From: Dallia pectoralis
Taxonomy: Eukaryota; Chordata; Actinopteri; Esociformes; Umbridae
Assembly (NCBI GenBank): GCA_029465975.1
Contig: CM055739.1
Location: 10,646,513-10,710,512 of the forward strand
Length of the DNA stretch: 64,000 nt
Direction of reading: 5' to 3'
The notes beneath the pieces are model-generated. The model did no database searches. It worked only from the letters and a program-made list of their open reading frames with translations, and was not told the origin of the DNA. The position numbers were made by a program, and so were the translations under genes. Positions within the stretch are counted from its first letter, which is position 1, and each line of letters begins with the position of its first letter. Positions 57,200 through 64,000 of this stretch are shown here, one piece after another.

Positions 57200-57916
57200 C
57201 CAATATGCTGTTGGTCCTCAGCGTGCTGCCCAAACAGCACCGAAATGGACTCTGCTTGTGTCCTGTGGTATCTGGCACCAAGACATTACCAGTAGACCCC
57301 TGATGGTGTCCTGTGGTATCTGGCACCAAGACATTACCAGTAGACCACTGATGGTGTCCTGTTGTATCTGGCACCAAGACATTACCAGTAGACCACTGAT
57401 GGTGTCCTGTTGTATCTGGCACCAAGACATTACCAGTAGACCACTGATGGTGTCCTGTGGTATCTGGCACCAAGACATAGCCAGTAGACCACTGATGGTG
57501 TCCTGTGGTATCTGGCACCAAGACATTACCAGCAGATTCTTCAAGTTCTGGAGGTGAGGTCAGACTTGTTAGTCCATCACATCCAACAGATGCTCAATAG
57601 GATTGAGATCTGGGGAATATGAATGACAGGGCGACACTTTGAGCTCTTCATCGTGTTCCTCAAACCATTCCTAAACATTGTGTGCAGCAATATCCTGCTG
57701 TAAGAGGCCACTGCCATCAGGGAAAACCAGTCCCATAAAGAGGTCTACCTGGTCTGCAACAATGGACAGGTAGGTAGCACGTGTCAATATGACGTCCACA
57801 TGAATGTAGGACCCAGGGTTCCCCAGCAGAACATTTCCCAGAACACTCCCTCCACCGGCTTGTCTTCTTCCCACAATGCATCTTGGTGTCATCACTTCCC
57901 CTGGTAAACAATACAC
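57200..57916 (-). pseudogene. Tc1-like transposase C-terminal fragment with a 16-codon expansion
   Basis: On the minus strand GRRQAGGGSVLGNVLLGN, YIHVDVILTRATYLSIVAD and FPDGSGLLQQD follow the DDE transposase pattern, with the second catalytic Asp in QQD. Downstream, the segment that is single in relatives (SWCQIPQDT) is repeated six times as a 16-residue unit LLVMSWCQIPQDTISG. Stops and frameshifts separate the blocks and the DNA-binding domain is absent, so it is not functional. Confidence 0.83.
57258..57540. repeat. 48-bp minisatellite born inside the Tc1 relic, 6 copies
   Basis: GTGTCCTGTGGTATCTGGCA recurs at 57258, 57306, 57354, 57402, 57450 and 57498, exactly 48 bp apart. Copies differ by one or two bases (GTTGTATC, ACATAGCC). 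Because 48 is divisible by three, the transposase frame stays open through the expansion. Confidence 0.96.
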
Positions 57917-58124
57917 TCCTGCTCTTCTCTTCTCCAGTCAACATGTTGACTCTCAGTACTGCTTGTTTGCCTACCATCTAAACTACCCTGGCCGTGACAC
58001 GTTCCCTTGTTTTGGACACGTTAAACATTATTCCCTTTACCTGTGAGTGGTCATAATGTTTTGTTCATCAGTATGTAGGTTTCACTGAAACTGCGGGTTT
58101 TACATTTACACTATATTTGACTTT

Positions 58125-58320
58125 TGACATTTGAGTGTGTTTTACAGTGTTTTACAGTGACATGGTGTTAAACAGTGACATTGTAACTTGGTTACACAGA
58201 GACATTGTACGTGTGTTTTTAAAGTGACTGTGTGTGTTTTACAGTGACATTGTACATGTGTTTTACACTGTCTCTGTGTGTGTTTTACAGAGACACTGTA
58301 CGTGTGTTTTACACTGACAT
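58125..58320. repeat. Diverged GTGTTTTACAGTGACAT repeat
   Basis: About seven imperfect copies of GTGTTTTACAGTGACATTGT at irregular 25-45-bp spacing, with TACGTGTGTTTTAC variants. Confidence 0.85.
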
Positions 58321-59770
58321 ACTTCCAGGAGGCTGAGAGCCACGTTGGGATTAAATGCTCTGACATATTCATATCTGGTCACACTTTCAGGTGATACGCA
58401 AAAAAGGTCTGTCACTATCAAAGCCCCAGGAATCTGCTCAGTGCTCAGGGAGGGAGAGAGTGAGAGGAGAGAAACAGAATGGTTAAGAGAACAGAGCCCA
58501 GTGCCAGCCAGCCAGGCAGAGGATTTCTTCCTTACAAAGCTCCTAACCATCTTTTGAAAAGAAAATCCTTTGTACCCCTCCCCAAACCCGATGCCCTCCC
58601 TCACCTCCCTCGTATTTAAGTCCCCGTGTGCAACGAATGGGGAGCGGGGCCTGGAAAGTTTGTCTGCAGGAGCCGGGTCGCGCTGTAGCTGATTAGATGG
58701 GTTTCAACGGTGGTGTGGGTAATAGGCTCCTCTCTGCGCTCCGTGCCTTCGCTAACCCCCTGCTCCCCTGGCAGCCTCAGCCACTGGAATTAATCAGCTC
58801 TACTGGGAGATTCCTCCTTCCCCTCTCCTCCTCCTTCCCCCCCTCTTCCTCCATCCCCTCTCCGCAGGCGAGCCACTCCGGAGTCATTTACCAGCCAATC
58901 CCACTGTCAACCCACTGTCATTTAGGCCTTTTCATTACGCCTTTTTCCCCTCTCTCTCTCTCTTTCTCTCTGTCCTTTTCCCCCTCTCTCTCCCCCTCTC
59001 TTTTTTTCCATCTCCCACTCTCTGTCCCTCTCTTGTTCGGAAAAAAGACAGCAAAAGATGTAAATGGGTGACAGATTAGGCTAATGCTGGTGTTTAATAT
59101 TAGAATTCCCCCTGTTTGTAGCACACGGCCGATATGTCCACCGAAAAGGTGCCCCGACAGAAAGCTAAAGGAACAAGGACGTGGACATAAATAGATGGGG
59201 AGGAGCGATAAAGTGGAGACAAAGGAGCGAAGCCATCAGGATTTTTAGGTAAGCACTTCCAGCAATTAGGCTGTGGGCTGGCTAATGAGCCCATGCCAGG
59301 ACGGCGGTGGCTGGGACGGCAGGCTGAGAGAGACCAGTGGCTGCCGTCCTAAATGTGACAATAGGTGGCCAACTTTGTTCCCTGCATATGGAGCCCAGGG
59401 ACCATAACTTATAATTAGGCTCCCTAGGTCGCTCTGGGGGGTGGGGCTCCCGTGTCGGTCTAGTCTGCCACACTAAACCTGCTTAAGTGACCTGTTTTAG
59501 GCGCCCAGGCGGTCTGCGACACACCTCAAAGGTTAGATTATCCTACAATGATATACAAGGCTTTTCAGCGGTCATTTGTACAAAGGACGAGAGCAGGGGA
59601 AAAGATAAAGAGAGAAGAGGTGTAGCGGTTCCATCCTTTCTTTTAGAGTACTGACGGCCATATGGCGCCGTTGGCCCGACTCCATTCAACGACAACCTGG
59701 TAAAATAAATGGTATTAACGAGTAAACAAAGGGAGTTATGGTAAGAGAAAAAGTATGATTAATTAGAAAA
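58321..59770. other. Unique DNA with a CT tract
   Basis: CT-rich stretch at about 58945-59035 (with CCCC and TTTT interruptions) and pyrimidine-rich DNA at 58808-58865. The rest is unique. No exon supported. Confidence 0.4.
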
Positions 59771-59860
59771 AACATCATCTAGTTGGGATTTAGGTTGAAG
59801 GAAGAGCTTGCAGTTGGTTGAGCTTTAGGTTAAAGGAAGAGATGGCGGTTGGTTGAGCTT
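59771..59860. repeat. Two-copy 43-bp direct repeat
   Basis: TTTAGGTTGAAGGAAGAGCT and the following GCAGTTGGTTGAGCTT recur once as TTTAGGTTAAAGGAAGAGAT with GCGGTTGGTTGAGCTT. Only about two units, with ~4 differences. Confidence 0.8.
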
Positions 59861-62800
59861 CATCAAGGCCACTGTTCGTTCTGCTGCTCCTCTGAGTTGA
59901 CTTTTAAGAGGAAGTGACACATGGATGTCTTGGTGTCAACCCGGGAGAGTGGGTGAGAACATGAATACAGAAATACATGTTTTTCACAGATCGTTCTTTT
60001 CCAAACAGACCAAGTTTCCTTATGTTCAAAAAACAGTACTTTTCTGCCAGACTGGTAAATGGGGAAGACCCATTTGTGATCTCCAGGTACCTCGCTGTGG
60101 ATCCACATGACTGGGTGATTGTGGTGAGGTTGTGTCGATTGGTGGGGGTTATTCTGTGCCCAGGCTAATTGACGAAGGCCTCCGGTAATGATTAAATAAA
60201 TGTGTCCCAGCGCTAATTCCCCCCTCATGGTTTCTGATGGACTATGTCGTCTTGTTGGACATTTTGGAAAACTGAAGTGATGCCTGCGTGTGGGTTAGGA
60301 GGACAGACGAGAAGCAGACTACACAGACCGGACGGCCACCACCCTGGTCTCCCTCCCTTGTTCTTTTCTTCCATCCCTGTGGCCCCGCCACGCTGCATCT
60401 GCGGACCGACTCTCCTCCGAGACTCCACCGATTAACATGAGAGGACTTTAACAGGAAGAGGTTGTTTGACATGTTGTCATGTGAACAGGAACAACCATAA
60501 TTGCAGCCTCGTATTAAACAGTAGCCGTGAACCCGTCTGGTTGGCTGAGTGAGCGTGAGAGGGCCTTCTTGTTTGACTCTAATCTGTGTGAACTAAAGTA
60601 CGCTTGCCAATGTCTTCAGAGTGAGTCTTATCCATCGACGACAGAAGCTATCAATGGCGGCAGGGAGATATGGCACAGGACATCTCAGACATGCTTCGCG
60701 TACCTGGGCGCAGAAGCAGCCACAGTGTTGTCCCAAACACAAAGCTACGCTGCTATGATTCCCTGTCAGCCTCCGCGAGCTTTGAAGCTTTCAACGACGA
60801 CAAGCCCCACTCATAAACATTGTTGAAACCAAACACGCGGCGCAAGGCACCGAACTACTGTGCCTGTGATCGTTCAACAGCGGCTTTGACGTGCGGAACA
60901 CAGTTAAACAGCTTTCACTGGATCTAGCTGTTTGGGCAGTTGGATACATTTTAGTCTAGTTAGGGGGGAAAACATTCAACATTCTCCAAAAGCCATCAAC
61001 TATTCAGATGACGTCAGCCATGATTTCAGACAGGCCGTAGAGTCATTTTTCGAATCCTCGAGCCATGGGAAATATTGTGTAGCGATATGGACCCTTAAAA
61101 TCAGGCTGTTGGCCAGCCAGCAAACGTGGACAGTAAACAAACTGGGTGGGTGTGTTTCCACGGCAACCCAAAACCCATTAACCCGATATGTCAGTGGGTT
61201 TCCAGCGTTCCCTCGGTTACACTGTGCAGGTCAGTCTATAGCCAGGAAGCACGCCACAGGACCTGTAGTGTTTGGACTTGGGGTGCATTTCAAACCCAAC
61301 AGGAGGAAACATTGGCTAGTCCTGGCGGGCCTCAGACCTGGGGAGCCCGACTCTGGCCACCGGCGCTGTGGTCTGAAGGACGGTTCAGGGATGTTTATTG
61401 TGGCTGTGGTCGACTGGGTATGACTGACTGGCGGTGAGCAACTGACACACTGGGGCCTGTCAGGGCCTCGTCTGGGGCCTTTCAAACAGACGTGCTCTTC
61501 ATGGGGAGATGAAGACGGGACCACGCTCGGAGACAGACCCGGACAGACATGCCCGCTGATCTATGGTGTCGCATATCTACGTCCAAACGTCCATCACCTA
61601 ATCCTGTCAACCAAGGATGACGACAGTGGCGTCGTTTCCAGTTTCCAGTGTGAAATCGTGCCGGCGTGCGAACGAACGAACGGAAGATAATGACACTTTC
61701 TCCGCAGCGTAAACAAGCCTAAGCTGAAATGCATTTGAAAATGCGGGTCACTCATGACTCAAATTATGGAGCTGAAATATATTCTCTGTGGGCTTTCTGA
61801 TAACCAAGACATTCTTTAACCTGCAGACCCCCAATTAGAGCGACGCTGGGTGTATGGGGGTGTAGATGGGAACCGAACGCTATTGCTTTGACCTGCGCAT
61901 GTAACTCTGGGACGCACTTGTGAGGGGAGATGTGGAGGCAGGATATGGAAGAGGGAAAACAGGCTCAGCAGAATGGCCAGAGGCTCCTGGTGCCTCTCTA
62001 TCAATGTAAAACAGACTACTTCCTTGGGCAAAGAGAACATTTGACTTTTTCTAAGCTCCTGCTTTTCTTTAGAAAGGACACATTTATTTGAAAAGTGCAT
62101 GCAGGGGGAGGAAACAGATAGACAGAAAGACAGAGTGAGAGAGAGAGAGAAAAAAAGAGAGAGAGAGAGAGGAAGAAAAATGAAGGGGAATATGATGAAA
62201 AGCACCTTTAGCATGCCGGAAACATCTGGTTTCACATTCGACAACCAAAAAGGAAATTGCGAAAAGACAAAAAATTGTATCTTTTGATTTATTCCTTAAC
62301 TTGAAGGATCTGCCAGTCATCCAGTCCAAACATGCGTTGGTAAATCGTGGACCGAAGCACAGCGACTGAGCGTTAGGGAGGACTCATCGCGGTCCAAAGC
62401 TGATTGATAATGTTCCTAATAACGTTCGTAACCGCCGCGTTCGGTTCTGTTCTGAACTACACTAAGCCGAACCCGTATCGCTAATTGTATTGGGAGGGAG
62501 AGAGACAGAGGTAGGTCTGGAGACAGAGAGATAGAGAGCAAGAGAGAGAGATGGAAAAAGAAAAAAGAAATAAGAGAGGGATGACACTGAGTGGGGAAAA
62601 AGAGAGAGAGTAAGAGAAAACGTAAAAGAAATTTCATGGCGTCCATCCCATCGGTTGACCAGTGGATCCTTAGTAAGCCGTACTTTACCCAATACCACCT
62701 GGCTGCTTAATTAGCATCTGGAGCAGCCTGCCAGTAAATGAGAGTTACAGCTCAGGGCCATGGTTCTGGGTACCGCCATCATGAGGAGGCACGGGTGTGT

Positions 62801-63528
62801 GGCTGGTCTGGCGAGGACTGACGGCCACCGCGTGTACGATGAGCCCATTGCTCCGGGCCTTTCTTTGTAGACCTGCATGCATCAGTGCGGGTGAGATGGA
62901 TAACGGAGACTTGGGTGTTGACGCAAATTTCGGAAGCTCACTTTACCGGCGCATTAGATTCCAACGCGACAGAGGACAGCATGTTTTACCTCATCACAGA
63001 CTCACAGAAAAGTCTCACACGGCATCTCAGCGGAGAGTTATGCGTTAATGGTTGTGTGTGTCTGTCGAACGAGGACGACAGCACGTTGTCAGATCGTCCT
63101 CCGTCGGCACATCAGGAGAACTGACACGGCAGCAACAGAACCGACAAACCCGGTGTATGATTTGAGTGTGTGCGGATTAAACCTGTGTCGCCGGATCGGA
63201 GGGGGTTTGGTTTCGGGGGGGGCTTAGCTTCTTTTGTATTGCCTATCTCTCTCCATCCTGGACTAGAGTCAGATAATACAACGGTGGAAGGCTTGGACAT
63301 GGAGCTCACAGAGATCTGAATCAGGGCAACATCTGGTTTCCTCCATTTGCCAGAGGGGATGTGAAGCGATTAGCGCTGAGCGGTGGTGATGGTGGCTAAT
63401 TTAAAGGTAGTAAAAGTGCTAGTCTGGGCCTGTCTGGAGGAGGTGATGGACAGTGCTATTCCCCTGGGTCAGGACTAGTCCAGGGTGTGAAGCGACATGG
63501 TGAAGCAGAACATGTAGGCTGGGCAGGA
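59861..63528. other. About 3.7 kb of mostly unique DNA
   Basis: GA-rich tracts at about 62108-62185 and 62488-62625 are the only repeats. Frames up to 163 codons (60932-61423 plus) occur, but they lack domain features and have no convincing splice context. This right-hand region is the least repetitive part of the window and adjoins the candidate exon. Confidence 0.4.
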
Positions 63529-63717
63529 TCACTCGTCCTCATCTGGGCTCTCCCGGGCCTCCGATCTATTCCGCTTAACTTCTAAAATGGCCTCTTTCAT
63601 CAGAACGGGCTTGGAAACGGGCCGGTTGAGGACGGTGGAAACGACACGGACAGAATCAATCAGGAAGAACAGTCCAAACAGGGCTGAGGTCAATGCCCCC
63701 ATCAGGAAACACAAAGT
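63529..63717 (-). CDS. Candidate 3'-terminal coding exon, unidentified single-pass membrane protein end
   Basis: On the minus strand a canonical acceptor ending TACTGCAG (AG at 63719-63718) is followed by a 62-residue frame to TGA at 63531-63529. It starts TLCFLMGALTSALFGLFFLI, a hydrophobic stretch long enough for one membrane helix, continues DSVRVVSTVLNRPVSKPVLM, and ends in a charged tail (KEAILEVKRNRSEARESPDE then DE). A helix followed by a basic then acidic cytosolic-type tail is unlike the random or repeat frames elsewhere, and a stop lies four codons upstream, consistent with entry by splicing. The pyrimidine tract is weak. I do not recognise the family; earlier exons would lie beyond 64000. 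Confidence 0.4.
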   Translation of the reverse strand, partial: TLCFLMGALTSALFGLFFLIDSVRVVSTVLNRPVSKPVLMKEAILEVKRNRSEARESPDEDE

Positions 63718-64000
63718 CTGCAGTAATTATGTTTTCCGTTCTGCCGATTGCACTGTAATTGTCACGATCATATACGGGCAAAAGCAGACAATGTCCGTAT
63801 ACAGTTGTGATATTACAGACAGAAGCTATTCGTGAGGATTTGCTACATTGTACACTAGCACTCGCTTGTTTAGACAGTTGCTCATCTAGCCAAACAAATA
63901 CTTTCCATTCAAATATTCAATTAAGCATCGCACAGCAGGACAGAGAGGTATACTTTAGGGGGAATTGCAAAAATGATAGTGAACTGGCAAAGATGGTTAC
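63718..64000. other. Unique DNA, intron-like if the exon is real
   Basis: AT-rich unique sequence immediately upstream (minus strand) of the candidate exon. No repeat or second exon is visible before the window ends. Confidence 0.35.

Larger units (their letters stand above)
57176..58073 (-). mobile_element. Internally deleted Tc1-like transposon
   Basis: The left end CACTGATGAGACAAAACATT and right end (reverse complement reading ACTGATGAACAAAACATTAT) form terminal inverted repeats of about 24 bp with GACCA continuing inside. A TA lies at 58072-58073. At about 0.9 kb it is shorter than the ~1.3 kb I expect for the family; the N-terminal half of the transposase gene is missing, while the C-terminal half remains on the minus strand. 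Six tandem copies of a 48-bp segment expand its C-terminal end. Confidence 0.85.

Noticed and set aside
60932..61423. 163-codon plus-strand frame as a gene
   Set aside because: It is non-repetitive but has no recognisable domain, codon pattern or splice context, and an overlapping alternative frame exists; length alone is insufficient in 64 kb.

Overview
The window reads as euchromatic, non-coding DNA from a vertebrate, almost certainly a teleost fish. The evidence is two degraded Tc1-type DNA transposons of the kinds common in fish, a 5'-truncated fish LINE with a TAATC-type tail, tRNA-derived SINEs (one resembling the salmonid HpaI family), a fish-style hAT MITE, and long (CA)n, (CT)n and (GA)n runs. 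The HpaI-like SINE makes a salmoniform or esociform plausible, but I hold that weakly. There are no bacterial-style operons and no multi-exon gene is evident. The long open frames are nearly all tandem repeats whose unit lacks stop codons. The sequence is best read as intergenic or intronic, with one candidate terminal coding exon on the minus strand at 63529-63717.

The dominant feature is an extraordinary collection of unrelated tandem arrays, together roughly a third of the window. Left third: a 30-bp array (870-1920), 45-bp (2968-3279), 17-bp (3493-3936), a 24-bp satellite (5745-8600), 14-bp (10244-10362), 50-bp (10801-11575), 14-bp (12116-12245), 29/30-bp (14014-15134), and a 19-bp array carrying TGACGTC motifs (19891-20623). 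Middle third: polypurine tracts (21224-21872), a 64-bp array rich in GATA-type motifs (22110-23842), a 5.7-kb 40-bp satellite with a GGAATATTCC palindrome in nearly every unit (25897-31592), 33-bp (32386-32912), about 72-bp (33254-34122), and a 15/18/21-bp array (36003-38127). Right third: 25-bp, 45-bp and GT-rich variable arrays, plus shorter duplications.

Mobile elements punctuate the arrays: a tRNA-headed SINE (4568-4718); a Tc1 relic interrupted by a MITE (15150-16091); an HpaI-like SINE (about 39566-39860); a structurally complete, very young LTR element (47113-50648) with apparently identical 379-bp LTRs and a 5-bp target duplication; a LINE relic (54395-55068); and a second Tc1 relic (57176-58073) in which 16 transposase codons have been amplified six-fold.

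The most interesting object is the LTR element. It carries no reverse transcriptase or recognisable gag/pol. One long frame starts inside the 5' LTR and runs to the polypurine tract, and its interior is itself three successive minisatellites. Two other loci deserve attention: the 40-bp satellite, whose repeated palindrome has the form of an inverted heat-shock-element pair, and the 19-bp array, which is packed with CRE-type motifs. Between repeats the DNA is single-copy in appearance. Some stretches rich in TAAT/ATTA cores look like possible conserved non-coding elements, but this cannot be shown from one sequence.
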